This document shows positions 8,315 through 17,264 of a stretch of 64,000 nt of DNA, piece by piece; the first letter of the stretch is position 1, and each line of letters opens with the position of its first letter. Made by a program: the position numbers and the translations under genes. Origin of the DNA: SMWN01 sp965221455 (GTDB lineage: Bacteria; Pseudomonadota; Gammaproteobacteria; Eutrophobiales; Eutrophobiaceae); assembly GCA_965221455.1 (NCBI GenBank), contig OZ244890.1, positions 496,001 through 560,000 on the forward strand. The letters run 5' to 3'. A model generated the notes under the pieces. The model had not been told where the DNA came from and ran no database searches. It saw only the letters and a program-made list of their open reading frames with translations.

Positions 8315-8488
8315 ACAGTACCGCTACAAACACTCGGAACTTGAACCGTGGGTTCAAGTGGGAACAAATTATGGCGCATCAGGCTCCCCATAAAATGGAT
8401 ATGCACACAACGTCACAAATTATATTCCCGGGGTAATGTAGTATAGGTTCAAATTACTTACGGCCTGCTGGCGAACACTGCAGAAAAT
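8313..8488 (-). ncRNA. ssrS: 6S RNA
   Basis: Directly downstream of zapA, the standard ssrS site. The minus strand starts near 8488 with CTGCAGTGTTCGCCAGCAGG, close to the Pseudomonas 6S 5' end. It passes through GTGTGCAT and AGCCTGATG and contains the conserved hairpin CCCACTTGAACC-CAC-GGTTCAAG. It ends GTAGCGGTACTGTGG. The 5' CTGCAGT pairs fully (with G-U) with the 3' ACTGTGG, and CGC pairs with GCG, rebuilding the closing helix. Length is about 175 nt, as in the family. 6S RNA mimics an open promoter and holds sigma-70 RNA polymerase in stationary phase. Exact ends are estimates. Confidence 0.85.
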
Positions 8489-8552
8489 GCCCTAATCTGC
8501 TTATTACCACTATAACTCGGTATCTTTTTCCTACTCACTTTTTGCCAACTTT

Positions 8553-8858
8553 CTAGCCGACTCCCTTAACCAAGGCATCGTCTATCTTACACTGTATACG
8601 CCGAACCACTCCGTCCACGGTCGAAGTATAGCCCTCATTTTCCTTTTTGTATGCAAGCATTTCATGAGCAATATTTAAAGCCGCTAAAACAGCGACTCTT
8701 TCACTGCCTATGATTTTTCCAGCGATTTTTGCTTCCAGCATTTTTGCATTCAGCAAGTCCGCTGCGTCGCTAAGAAGATCGCGTTCCTCTTCGCTGCATG
8801 CAATCAAATATTCTTTATCCAGGATAGTAACGCTGGCTGGTTTCGCCGCTTTGCTCAC
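8553..8858 (-). CDS. zapA: Cell division protein ZapA
   Basis: 101 residues, normal for ZapA. It has the N-terminal VTILDKEYLIACSEEE and the following helix RDLLSDAADLLNAKM, then SERVAVLAALNIAHEML, which are hallmarks of the FtsZ-binding ZapA family. ZapA crosslinks FtsZ filaments at the division ring. The ATG overlaps the stop of the upstream coiled-coil gene by four bases (ATGA at 8855-8858), so the two are translationally coupled. 6S RNA follows. Confidence 0.94.
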   Translation of the reverse strand: MSKAAKPASVTILDKEYLIACSEEERDLLSDAADLLNAKMLEAKIAGKIIGSERVAVLAALNIAHEMLAYKKENEGYTSTVDGVVRRIQCKIDDALVKGVG

Positions 8859-9079
8859 GGATGTATTTCCATGGCACGAAGTCTGGAGATCATTGATTCA
8901 ATTCGAGTTCTGGCTTGCTCGGTTTTTTCAATCAATACAGCTCGTTCGGTCACCAGGTTGTCCTGTTGGCTACGCAGTGCGGTGTTTTCTGATGTCAATT
9001 TATCAATTGTGCTGATGAGTTCATCAACACGGGTTTCCAGCGCTTTAAGATCTGCTACTTCATTGTTCTGATCTGTCAT
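8855..9079 (-). CDS. ZapB-like small coiled-coil protein (TIGR02449 type)
   Basis: 74 residues, nearly all predicted heptad coiled coil (DLKALETRVDELISTIDKLT, then ENTALRSQQDNLVTERAVLI). It resembles the small coiled-coil proteins found next to zapA in many Gammaproteobacteria, annotated as TIGR02449 or ZapB-like. The ATGA overlap with zapA argues for joint translation and a role at the division ring with ZapA. Sequence identity with E. coli ZapB cannot be claimed by eye. It heads the zapA-ssrS transcript and diverges from ygfB across 262 bases. Confidence 0.8.
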   Translation of the reverse strand: MTDQNNEVADLKALETRVDELISTIDKLTSENTALRSQQDNLVTERAVLIEKTEQARTRIESMISRLRAMEIHP

Positions 9080-9341
9080 GGATGCATCCTGAGTAAGTTG
9101 TATCTGACCATGGTCAAAAAAAGCTGTTTGTTTGTTATCATCTGTACAATATAGAGTGAGCGGTGGAAGTGGTCAAGATGTACAGGTTACAAGCTGGTTC
9201 AAAGATGGTTACTTTTAAAAATCCGCAGCAGGCGTTGCGGGTCCGATTTTATTCAATTTTGAATAAAAATAAAGTAATTTTTCAGCGACTTATACGCATA
9301 CTCATAGTTGAATATACTGGAGAGTTCAGAAAGTAGACTGC

Positions 9342-9920
9342 ATGCAAAATTATGGCGAATTAAATGAGTTGTTGGTTGCCTCAGGCACAGGTTTTCGTGC
9401 TGCAGAATGCCACGGTTTTTTGTGTGCATTGATTTGTGGAAATGGGCGGGTCCCGGAACAAGCAATTAGGGATTATCTTCTGCTCGATAGTAGTGCAATT
9501 AACAACCCGGGGGATTGCCTTGAAGTGTTGCAAGCCCTGGCTAAGGACATTGAAGCGAAGATATATTCAAGTGATATTGAACTGGAGTTGTTACTTGCGG
9601 ATGAAAATAGTCCGATTGTCGAGAGAAGCTGTTCGCTTGCTGAATGGTGCCAGGGGTTCATGAGTGGTTTGGGTTTGTCCGGAGTGAAACAGGAGCAAAT
9701 TTCTCCGGACTCGAAAGAATTAATCAGCGACTTTTATAACATCGCTCGACTTGATGCAGGTGATCTGGATATCGGTAATACGGATAATTCAGAGCAGGAG
9801 GATGATTTTGCATTGATGGAGTTGACGGAATATGTACGGGTGGGCGCTATTTTTATATTTGAGGATTTACAAAGCCATACGGGCGGCTCCGGAAACTATC
9901 AACCAAAGGTATTACATTAG
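9342..9920 (+). CDS. ygfB: YgfB/YecA family protein (UPF0149)
   Basis: 192 residues with the family features ECHGFLCALICG near the start, LAEWCQGFMSGLGLSG in the middle, and LMELTEYVRVGAIFIFEDL near the C-terminus. In Pseudomonas, YgfB counteracts the AmpDh3 amidase activator AlpA and so raises beta-lactamase; otherwise its role is unclear. It starts the ygfB-pepP-ubiH-ubiI operon typical of Gammaproteobacteria. Its TAG stop shares a base with the GTG start of pepP. Confidence 0.92.
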   Translation: MQNYGELNELLVASGTGFRAAECHGFLCALICGNGRVPEQAIRDYLLLDSSAINNPGDCLEVLQALAKDIEAKIYSSDIELELLLADENSPIVERSCSLAEWCQGFMSGLGLSGVKQEQISPDSKELISDFYNIARLDAGDLDIGNTDNSEQEDDFALMELTEYVRVGAIFIFEDLQSHTGGSGNYQPKVLH

Positions 9921-11236
9921 TGGACGCAAAGGAATTTAAGCGTCGCCGCAAACGTCTTATGGACATGATCGGTAATGAAAGCATTGCAATATTACCTACT
10001 GCTTCAGTGCATCTAAGAAATAATGATGTTGAATTTCCCTTTCGCCCGGATAGTGACTTTTATTATCTGACAGGTTTTCCTGAAGCTGAAGCGGTGGCGA
10101 TCATTATCCCGGATCGAGCGCATGGAGAATTTATTTTATTTTGTAGGGAGCGTGATCCAAACAAAGAGATCTGGAATGGGAAGCGCGTCGGCCTGGAAGG
10201 AGCGTGTCAGATTTATGGCGCAGATGATGCCTTCCCGGTAGAAGATATGGATGAAATTTTGCCGAGCTTGCTCGGAGACAAAGAACGTATCTTTTATACC
10301 ATGGGCAATGATGCTGCTTTTGATCAGCGCGTTTTGGGTTGGGTAAACGAGGTTCGTGACAAAGCGCGTTCAGGTGTTAGTGCACCGGATAAATTTATCT
10401 CGCTAACGCATATCCTGCATGATATGCGGCTTTACAAAAGTCGCCGGGAAGTTACCGCGATGCGTAAAGCTGCCAGGATCTCCGCAGTGGCGCATGAAAG
10501 CGCGATGCGGATTTGTCGGCCGGGCCTAATGGAATATCAGGTTGAGGCCGAACTGGTGCATAAATTTATGCAGCAAGGTGCGAGGACATCTGCTTATCCA
10601 CCGATTGTCGGCGGTGGCGCAAATAGCTGTATTTTGCATTACACAGATAACGATGAAGAGCTGAAAGATGGCGATGTGTTATTGATCGATGCTGGTGCCG
10701 AGTTTGAGGGTTATGCGAGCGACATTACGCGAACCTTTCCGGTCAACGGCAGATTTACCCAGGCGCAAAAGGATATTTATCAGATTGTTTTGTACGCACA
10801 GCTAGCCGCGATCGATCAGGTCAAACCCGGGAACCACTGGAATGATCCCCACGAAGCAGCAGTAAAAGTGATTACGGAAGGTTTGCTTGAACTGGGTATT
10901 CTTAGAGGCGATCTGAATACGCTCATCAAAGAGCGTGCCTATGCTGAATATTATATGCATCGTACCGGGCATTGGTTGGGTATGGATGTGCATGATGTTG
11001 GTGATTATAAAGTCGGTGGTGATTGGCGCATGCTTGAACCGGGAATGGTACTTACTGTCGAACCCGGCTTGTATTTGCGGGCGAATACGAAAAACCTGGC
11101 CAAAAAGTGGTGGGATATCGGTGTCAGAATAGAAGATGATATTTTGGTAACCAAAAACGGGCACGACGTGTTGAGTAAGGATACACCAAAGACAATTGAC
11201 GAAATAGAAACATTAATGGCAGCCGTCGTGGCCTGA
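9920..11236 (+). CDS. pepP: Xaa-Pro aminopeptidase (aminopeptidase P)
   Basis: 438 residues, E. coli PepP length. The N-terminal creatinase-like domain contains FPFRPDSDFYYLTGFPE. The C-terminal pita-bread metallopeptidase domain shows all five metal ligands in order: D in LLIDAGAE, D in YASDITRTFP, H in HRTGHWLGMDVHDVG, E in LTVEPGLYLR and E in GVRIEDDILVT. It removes N-terminal residues that precede proline, using two manganese ions. The start is GTG at 9920, overlapping the ygfB stop (TAGTG), the usual coupling signal for this operon. Confidence 0.96.
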   Translation: MDAKEFKRRRKRLMDMIGNESIAILPTASVHLRNNDVEFPFRPDSDFYYLTGFPEAEAVAIIIPDRAHGEFILFCRERDPNKEIWNGKRVGLEGACQIYGADDAFPVEDMDEILPSLLGDKERIFYTMGNDAAFDQRVLGWVNEVRDKARSGVSAPDKFISLTHILHDMRLYKSRREVTAMRKAARISAVAHESAMRICRPGLMEYQVEAELVHKFMQQGARTSAYPPIVGGGANSCILHYTDNDEELKDGDVLLIDAGAEFEGYASDITRTFPVNGRFTQAQKDIYQIVLYAQLAAIDQVKPGNHWNDPHEAAVKVITEGLLELGILRGDLNTLIKERAYAEYYMHRTGHWLGMDVHDVGDYKVGGDWRMLEPGMVLTVEPGLYLRANTKNLAKKWWDIGVRIEDDILVTKNGHDVLSKDTPKTIDEIETLMAAVVA

Positions 11237-11268
11237 CTACATTCAAGGTAAATTACTTGCTATAAATC

Positions 11269-12588
11269 ATGGTACATGATTATGACATTATTATCGCTGG
11301 TGGTGGCGCGGTCGGTGCAGCGCTGGCTTGCGCCCTGAGCGAGAAGAATAACGGTAACTGTGACAGTCTCAAGGTTGCTATCATTGAAGCGGTATCCCCG
11401 AAAGCAGATATTCAACCTGGTTATGATGACAGGGGTTTATCTATCTCTTTGTCCTCTAAAAATATTCTCGACAACCTGGGTCTTTGGGGAAATATTTTTC
11501 CGCATTCAAATCCGATCAAAAATATACACGTTTCCGACCAACATCATTTTGGTTTCGTCAGGATGGATGCCGAATCTATGCATGTGCCAGCACTCGGTTA
11601 TGTTGTCCTGGCTCGCGAGCTTGGCAAAGCACTAATGAAAAAAATTGAGGTGGCGGATAACATCAGCCTGTTATGCCCCGCATCGGTAACTCATGTGGAT
11701 ATACCTGGTTCACATGTCAGCGTGACGGTCAATACCAATGGTGTGGAAAAAGTGCTTACCGGTAAACTGCTGGTCGCAGCAGATGGAATGGATTCCATAA
11801 CCAGGGAAATGCTCGGCATAAGTGCCGCAATTCGCGATTATGAACAAGTTGCCATTGTCAGTAACGTGATGCCGGAAAGGCCGCATAACGATACAGCTTA
11901 TGAACGATTTACCACAAGCGGCCCGCTGGCTTTATTGCCACATTCTGAGCAACGTTGCGTATTGGTGTTTACCGTTGCCGCAGAAGAAGCGGATAGATAT
12001 CTGCACATGCGTGAACATGAATTTCTCGAAAATTTAATGTTGCGGTTTAGTCATCGTTTGGGCAAATTCTCGAAGTTAGGTCAGCGCAAACCCTATCCCA
12101 TAAAAATGTTACAGGCGGATGAACAAATAAAGCGCCGTGCTGTTATCCTGGGGAATGCCGCACATACAGTGCATCCGAACGGCTCGCAAGGTTTTAATCT
12201 TGGCTTACGTGACGTCACGGCGCTTGCAGAAGTATTGATTGCAGCAGAGAAAAATAATCAGGATATTGGCGCATTGCCGATACTTGAGTCGTATCTAAAA
12301 ATGCGCATTGCAGACCAACAGAGAGTATTAAATTTTACAGACAGGCTGGCGAGATATTTTTACAATAAACAGCCATGCAAAATAATTGCACGCAATCTTG
12401 TGATGCTGGCGACTGACTTGATACCACCACTCAAGTATCAGTTTACTCGAAATGCGATGGGTTTCCGCGAACATCAACCGCCTCTGTTTTCTAAATCGGC
12501 TATGGATCCAGCAGTTACAGATCTTTCCGGATTATCCGTGCTTGCAAAACTATCCGAATCTCCCAAATCATTTCTGAAATCATTGTAG
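11269..12588 (+). CDS. ubiH: 2-octaprenyl-6-methoxyphenol hydroxylase UbiH
   Basis: 439 residues, slightly longer than E. coli UbiH. The FAD Rossmann motif is IIAGGGAVGAALACAL. QPGYDDRGLSLS and HVSDQHHFGFVRMDAE match UbiH rather than UbiF or UbiI, followed by VAADGMDS. The second FAD motif reads GNAAHTVHPNGSQGFNLGLR; the family normally has HPxAGQG here, so the AG pair is replaced by GS. The enzyme hydroxylates the ubiquinone ring at C6 (aerobic pathway) in the Ubi complex. It lies 32 bases after pepP and just before ubiI in one operon. Confidence 0.9.
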   Translation: MVHDYDIIIAGGGAVGAALACALSEKNNGNCDSLKVAIIEAVSPKADIQPGYDDRGLSISLSSKNILDNLGLWGNIFPHSNPIKNIHVSDQHHFGFVRMDAESMHVPALGYVVLARELGKALMKKIEVADNISLLCPASVTHVDIPGSHVSVTVNTNGVEKVLTGKLLVAADGMDSITREMLGISAAIRDYEQVAIVSNVMPERPHNDTAYERFTTSGPLALLPHSEQRCVLVFTVAAEEADRYLHMREHEFLENLMLRFSHRLGKFSKLGQRKPYPIKMLQADEQIKRRAVILGNAAHTVHPNGSQGFNLGLRDVTALAEVLIAAEKNNQDIGALPILESYLKMRIADQQRVLNFTDRLARYFYNKQPCKIIARNLVMLATDLIPPLKYQFTRNAMGFREHQPPLFSKSAMDPAVTDLSGLSVLAKLSESPKSFLKSL

Positions 12589-12600
12589 GCGCCAGCAGAT

Positions 12601-13839
12601 TTGAATATTTCGGATCATATCAATGCAGACGTTATTATTGTTGGTGCGGGTATTTCCGGCGCAGGTTTTGCCGCCATGCTAAAAAACAGTGGGATGACTT
12701 GTGCCTTGATTGATGCGAAATCCGCCAGGAAGGAAGCGGATGTGAATGATTTAACATCGTTTGATCCAAGAACTTTGGCTTTGACACACGCATCAAAAAA
12801 TATTCTGCAAGCAGTCGGTGCCTGGGATAAAATTCCGCAAGATCGTCCGGGTTATTTTAGCAAAATGCATGTTTGGGATGAAAATGGCTCGGGGGAAGTC
12901 CACTTTAACAGTCATGACTTGTGCGCGCCCGTTATGGGCTACATCGTTGAGCAAAAGCTCATTGAATCGGCACTTGAGTCTGTTCTATATCATTCTGATC
13001 ATGTCAGTTGGTTTCGACCTGCTTCGGTAAAGTCACTCGACACTGATAAAGATAAAGTTTGTCTGGGACTGGATGATGGTCGTCAATTATCGGCTAAATT
13101 ACTGATTGCCGCCGATGGTCAGTCGTCCACTGTGCGTCGCCTCGCCGGTATTAATTTCAGGATACATGACTACCATCAAAATGCTTTGGCGTGTGTGGTA
13201 AAAACAGAAAATCCGCACCAACAAGTCGCACGTCAAAGATTCTTGAGTCATGGACCGCTGGCTTTTTTACCTATGGCAGATCCTGATTATTGCGGTATCG
13301 TATGGTCAACAACAGGCGAACAGGCAGCAGAATTACAAGCATTCGATGAAAAAGTATTCAGTAAAACATTAGCAGCAGCCTTCGCTTATAAAGCAGGTGA
13401 AATCGTCGCGGTTGGTTTACGTAAGACATTTCCATTGGCGCGGGCTCAAGCCGATGAGTATTGTCATCCACGACTCGCGCTTGTGGGAGATGCGGCACAT
13501 CGAATTCATCCATTGGCAGGCCAGGGAGCGAATCTGGGTTTATTGGATGTTGCCTGTTTGGCTGAAGTTGTTTTACAAGCCAAAGAGAGAGGAAGAGACA
13601 TCGGGACAACCTCTGTTTTGCGTAAATATGAACGCTGGCGCAAGGGTGATAACAAAACCATGATGATGACCATGGAAGGATTTAAGTATCTGTTCGAGAA
13701 CAAGACAGCAACAGTCTCCTGGCTACGTAACATCGGTATGGATGTGTTTGATTCAATGCCACTAATCAAACACTGTGTGATGAGACATGCAATGGGCGTG
13801 ACTGGGGACCTACCATCCCTTGCTCGTAAAATTTATTAA
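12601..13839 (+). CDS. ubiI: FAD-dependent 2-octaprenylphenol hydroxylase (UbiI/VisC type)
   Basis: 412 residues. N-terminal FAD motif VIIVGAGISGAGFAAML, middle AADGQSSTVRR, C-terminal FAD motif VGDAAHRIHPLAGQGANLGL, all canonical. FDPRTLALTHASKNIL and MHVWDENGSGEVHF align with UbiI/VisC. It should hydroxylate ubiquinone precursors at C5. The start appears to be TTG at 12601, because the FAD motif follows about 10 residues later as expected and no ATG is better placed. It is the last gene of the ygfB-pepP-ubiH-ubiI operon. The exact hydroxylation position cannot be proved by eye, since UbiH, UbiF, UbiI and UbiM are related. Confidence 0.85.
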   Translation: MNISDHINADVIIVGAGISGAGFAAMLKNSGMTCALIDAKSARKEADVNDLTSFDPRTLALTHASKNILQAVGAWDKIPQDRPGYFSKMHVWDENGSGEVHFNSHDLCAPVMGYIVEQKLIESALESVLYHSDHVSWFRPASVKSLDTDKDKVCLGLDDGRQLSAKLLIAADGQSSTVRRLAGINFRIHDYHQNALACVVKTENPHQQVARQRFLSHGPLAFLPMADPDYCGIVWSTTGEQAAELQAFDEKVFSKTLAAAFAYKAGEIVAVGLRKTFPLARAQADEYCHPRLALVGDAAHRIHPLAGQGANLGLLDVACLAEVVLQAKERGRDIGTTSVLRKYERWRKGDNKTMMMTMEGFKYLFENKTATVSWLRNIGMDVFDSMPLIKHCVMRHAMGVTGDLPSLARKIY

Positions 13840-14015
13840 TCTGATACCGCTCAAAGTCCCGGGAGATTCATGATTTGGTCTGAGAAAAGTAATCTTGTTC
13901 AAAATGTTAATATCTGTATTTTTCGTCCATACTTATTTTTATTCGGGTACAATGCCCACCTTGTTTTTTGCCATGAGTAAAATAATTTAACCGCACAATC
14001 TATCAGAGATGATGT

Positions 14016-15701
14016 ATGAATGATGTCGATAAAACACCGTCTGAAAATTTTATTCGCAATATTATCGCGGATGATTTACGACAGCATCAAAATGCGGGAC
14101 GTGTGCATACGCGTTTTCCTCCGGAGCCTAATGGTTACCTGCATATCGGTCATGCCAAATCCATTTGTTTGAATTTTGGTGTAGCGCATGAGCACCAGGA
14201 TGGTTTGTGTAATTTACGTTTTGATGACTCAAACCCGGAAAAAGAATCGGCTGAATATGTGCAAGCCATCAAAAAAGATATTTGTTGGTTAGGTTTTGAC
14301 TGGCAGGATAGATTATTTTTCGCCTCGGACTATTATCAGCAACTTTACGATTATGCTGTCTTATTGATCAAGGCAGGCAAGGCTTATGTAGAAAGTTTAA
14401 GCGCGGATAAGATCCGTGAATATAGAGGCACACTGACAAGTCCGGGAAAAGAAAGCCCGGATCGTAATCGTCCAATTGCAGACAATCTTGAACTGTTTGA
14501 GAAAATGCGTGCAGGCGAATACGTAGACGGACAATATATCCTGCGTGCAAGGATTGACATGGCTTCTCCCAATATGAACTTGCGTGATCCTGCCATATAT
14601 CGTATCAAGAGAGTGCATCATTATCGTACCGGAAATACCTGGTGTATCTATCCCATGTACGACTTTACTCACTGTATTTCTGATTCTCTGGAAGGGATTA
14701 CACATTCACTCTGTACCCTGGAGTTTGAAGATCATCGTCCTCTTTATGACTGGTTTCTTGATAATTTGCCTGTGCCTTGTCACCCGCAACAAATAGAATT
14801 TTCACGCCTGAATCTAAACTACACCGTGACCAGTAAACGAAAATTAAACGAGTTAGTGGCGGGTAATTACGTGACCGGTTGGGATGATCCGCGCATGTTG
14901 ACCATTGCCGGAATGCGTAGACGTGGTTATACCGGCACCGCTATCAAAGCCTTTTGTGAACGCATCGGTGTCACCAAGAAGGACGCGCTTCTGGATATAT
15001 CTGTATTGGAAAATTGCATACGTGAAGAGCTTGATAAAACAACGCGAAGAGTTATGGGAGTACTCAACCCCTTGCGCGTTATCATCGAAAATTACCCTGA
15101 AGGACAGCACGAAGAACTGGATGCACCGTATCATCCAAATGATCCAGGCATGGGTAGCCGAAAGATCCCTTTCTCAAAAATCATCTACGTGGAACGTGAT
15201 GATTTTATGGAAGAACCGCCGAAGAAATTTTTTCGTCTTGCCCCGGGTAGAGAGGTCCGTTTGCGTTATGCTTATTTCATCACCTGTAATAAATTAATAA
15301 AAGATGAAAACGGCGAAATAATTGAATTACACTGTACTTATGATCCATTGACCAGAGGGGGTAATGCGCCGGATGGCAGAAAGGTTAAAGGTACGATTCA
15401 CTGGGTATCGGAAGAACATGCAATTGCAGCGGAAGTACGACTCTATGATCGATTATTCAATGTTCCGGAACCGGATATTCAGAAGCATGATACTGACTGG
15501 AAGAAATTTTTAAATCCGCATTCCATGGAAATTCTAAATAATGCAAAATTGGAACCTGGTCTTGCCACAGCCATACCGGGAGATCAGTTTCAATTCGAGC
15601 GTTTGGGATATTTCAATGTAGATGAGAAAGACTTCAAACCTGACAAGCCTGTTTTTAACAGAACGATCTCCTTAAGGGACTCTTGGTCTAGGCAAAAGTG
15701 A
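14016..15701 (+). CDS. glnS: Glutaminyl-tRNA synthetase
   Basis: 561 residues, E. coli GlnRS length. The class I HIGH motif lies in PPEPNGYLHIGHAKS, with FDDSNPEKE next. The KMSKS equivalent is VTSKRKLNEL, with T where many family members have M. GWDDPRMLTIAGMRRRGYT and the C-terminal anticodon-binding barrels (KVKGTIHWVSEEHA, FNRTISLRDSW) follow. It charges tRNA-Gln. Having GlnRS means direct charging rather than the GatCAB route for glutamine, typical of Gammaproteobacteria. No operon partner is evident. Confidence 0.97.
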   Translation: MNDVDKTPSENFIRNIIADDLRQHQNAGRVHTRFPPEPNGYLHIGHAKSICLNFGVAHEHQDGLCNLRFDDSNPEKESAEYVQAIKKDICWLGFDWQDRLFFASDYYQQLYDYAVLLIKAGKAYVESLSADKIREYRGTLTSPGKESPDRNRPIADNLELFEKMRAGEYVDGQYILRARIDMASPNMNLRDPAIYRIKRVHHYRTGNTWCIYPMYDFTHCISDSLEGITHSLCTLEFEDHRPLYDWFLDNLPVPCHPQQIEFSRLNLNYTVTSKRKLNELVAGNYVTGWDDPRMLTIAGMRRRGYTGTAIKAFCERIGVTKKDALLDISVLENCIREELDKTTRRVMGVLNPLRVIIENYPEGQHEELDAPYHPNDPGMGSRKIPFSKIIYVERDDFMEEPPKKFFRLAPGREVRLRYAYFITCNKLIKDENGEIIELHCTYDPLTRGGNAPDGRKVKGTIHWVSEEHAIAAEVRLYDRLFNVPEPDIQKHDTDWKKFLNPHSMEILNNAKLEPGLATAIPGDQFQFERLGYFNVDEKDFKPDKPVFNRTISLRDSWSRQK

Positions 15702-15731
15702 CGACTGAATACTTTAAGAAGAATATTGTCA

Positions 15732-16300
15732 TCAACAACTGTAGTTGCGGCTAAATATTCTTTCCAGCATATATTTCATGTATTTCCCGGCTAATCGAAT
15801 CTCAATTGTATTGCCTTGATTCGGCGTTAGTAATTCAGAATTCTTGTCAAACAGGTAATTTTTTGGCTCGAATTCTTTTCACATCATTCTCGTGTGAAAT
15901 ATATTTTCTCCATGGATATTTACATCAATCATCCTATAGTTTTCTTTTGTCTCTTTATCAATACAGTTATGAATTGAGATAATGGGATGGTCGATAAAGA
16001 TTTTATTATCCAGGAGTTCACGAGTGAAATCGCGAACTCGATAATCCATGATAACGCTGTCTGAATCAAGGCTGTGAATAAAAAAATCCAATGCTTGCAA
16101 CGGAGAGATCATCCCGCAGGTACTGACATCAATGTCGGCACGAAAACTGCAGATACTATCAGGAATGACCTTCAGGATAGAATTGAACCTTTGCAATCCC
16201 AATTTTCCAACGGTGTTTTTTCTCATATTGTTATATTCGTACTATATCAACTGTCTTGTTATCTATATTATCCGGCTCAGGTAAATCAGTTGTGGGAAAA
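15732..16300 (-). pseudogene. speD: Decayed S-adenosylmethionine decarboxylase gene (E. coli SpeD type)
   Basis: The minus strand encodes ICSFRADIDVSTCGMISPLQ, DYRVRDFTREL, FIDHPIISIHN and DVNIHGENIFHTRMM, matching the C-terminal half of E. coli SpeD nearly word for word. A TGA (15879-15881) then interrupts it, after which KEFEPKNYLF and YMLERIFSRN continue the family C-terminus to a stop at 15732. Upstream, YPEGH lies in another frame, so there is also a frameshift near 16170. The serine that becomes the pyruvoyl cofactor is not seen at its expected place, and the N-terminal domain is largely gone beneath the start of purC. The gene is dead; spermidine synthesis would need another route. Confidence 0.85.
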
Positions 16301-16334
16301 TGTTCAACATCCGAAATAATAAAACAATTCTGAT

Positions 16335-17261
16335 ATGGATCACATATTGATGAATGACTCTTCATGTACAACTGCCTTGCACCAATCCAATCTTGGAAGT
16401 TTAACATTGCTGAATAGAGGAAAGGTGCGTGATATTTATGATGTGGATGAAGACCATATGTTGATAGTGACCACCGATCGACTGTCTGCATTTGATGTGA
16501 TTTTGCCGGATCCAATACCTGACAAGGGTGTAATCCTGACAGCAGTATCAAATTTTTGGTTCGATAGAACAAAGCATATTATCGGGAATCATCTGAGTGA
16601 CAAGTCTGCGGGTGATGTGCTGATTGATTTGGCAGAGCTCAATATGGTTGAAGGTCGTGGTATCGTCGTCCGTAAACTGAATCCATTACCAGTAGAGGCA
16701 ATCGTTCGTGGCTACTTGATTGGTTCGGGTTGGAATGACTACCAGAAAACGGGGGGGGTATGCGGGATTCAATTGGCGGAAGGGCTACAACAGGCGCAAC
16801 AACTTCCAGAAGCAATATTTACCCCTTCCACCAAGGCCGATGTTGGTGGTCATGATGAGAATATTGATTTTGAAAAAACTGTCACTCTATTAGGTCGAGA
16901 TATGGCTGAACAAGTGCGACATATCAGTATAAAAATTTATCAAGAGACCGCTGCCTATGCTTTAGAAAGAGGAATCATTATTGCTGATACCAAATTTGAA
17001 TTCGGTACTGATGAGCACGGAAAATTACTTTTGATTGATGAAATACTAACACCTGATTCTTCACGCTTTTGGCCTGCGGACTCTTACGAAGTGGGTACCA
17101 GCCCACCCAGTTTTGATAAGCAATATGTACGCGATTATCTGGAAACCCTGGACTGGCATAAAACTTCACCCGGACCGCGACTGCCGGAAATAATTATCCA
17201 GCGAACAAGTGATAAATATCGTGAAGCGATGAATTTATTAACAAATCAGAACGAGGAATAA
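16335..17261 (+). CDS. purC: Phosphoribosylaminoimidazole-succinocarboxamide synthase
   Basis: 308 residues, the longer PurC form. Visible are LLNRGKVRDIYDVDEDHML (nucleotide site), TDRLSAFDVILPDPIPDKG, VEAIVRGYLIGSGW, TPSTKADVGGHDENI, ADTKFEFG and LTPDSSRFWP. It joins aspartate to CAIR in purine synthesis. The ATG at 16335 gives a slightly long N-terminus; a second ATG six codons in is also possible. It is followed after 3 bases by carbonic anhydrase. Linking purC to a bicarbonate enzyme is reasonable, since the preceding purine step uses bicarbonate, but that is inference. Confidence 0.96.
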   Translation: MDHILMNDSSCTTALHQSNLGSLTLLNRGKVRDIYDVDEDHMLIVTTDRLSAFDVILPDPIPDKGVILTAVSNFWFDRTKHIIGNHLSDKSAGDVLIDLAELNMVEGRGIVVRKLNPLPVEAIVRGYLIGSGWNDYQKTGGVCGIQLAEGLQQAQQLPEAIFTPSTKADVGGHDENIDFEKTVTLLGRDMAEQVRHISIKIYQETAAYALERGIIIADTKFEFGTDEHGKLLLIDEILTPDSSRFWPADSYEVGTSPPSFDKQYVRDYLETLDWHKTSPGPRLPEIIIQRTSDKYREAMNLLTNQNEE

Positions 17262-17264
17262 TGA

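Noticed and set aside
8200..8400. Plus-strand 6S RNA candidate (ACTTGAACCGTGGGTTCAAG hairpin and GCCGA...ATAC upstream)
   Set aside because: The hairpin is near-palindromic, so both strands look alike. Only the minus strand gives the pairing closing helix, the GTGTTCGCCAG 5' end, a terminator, and the expected position after zapA.
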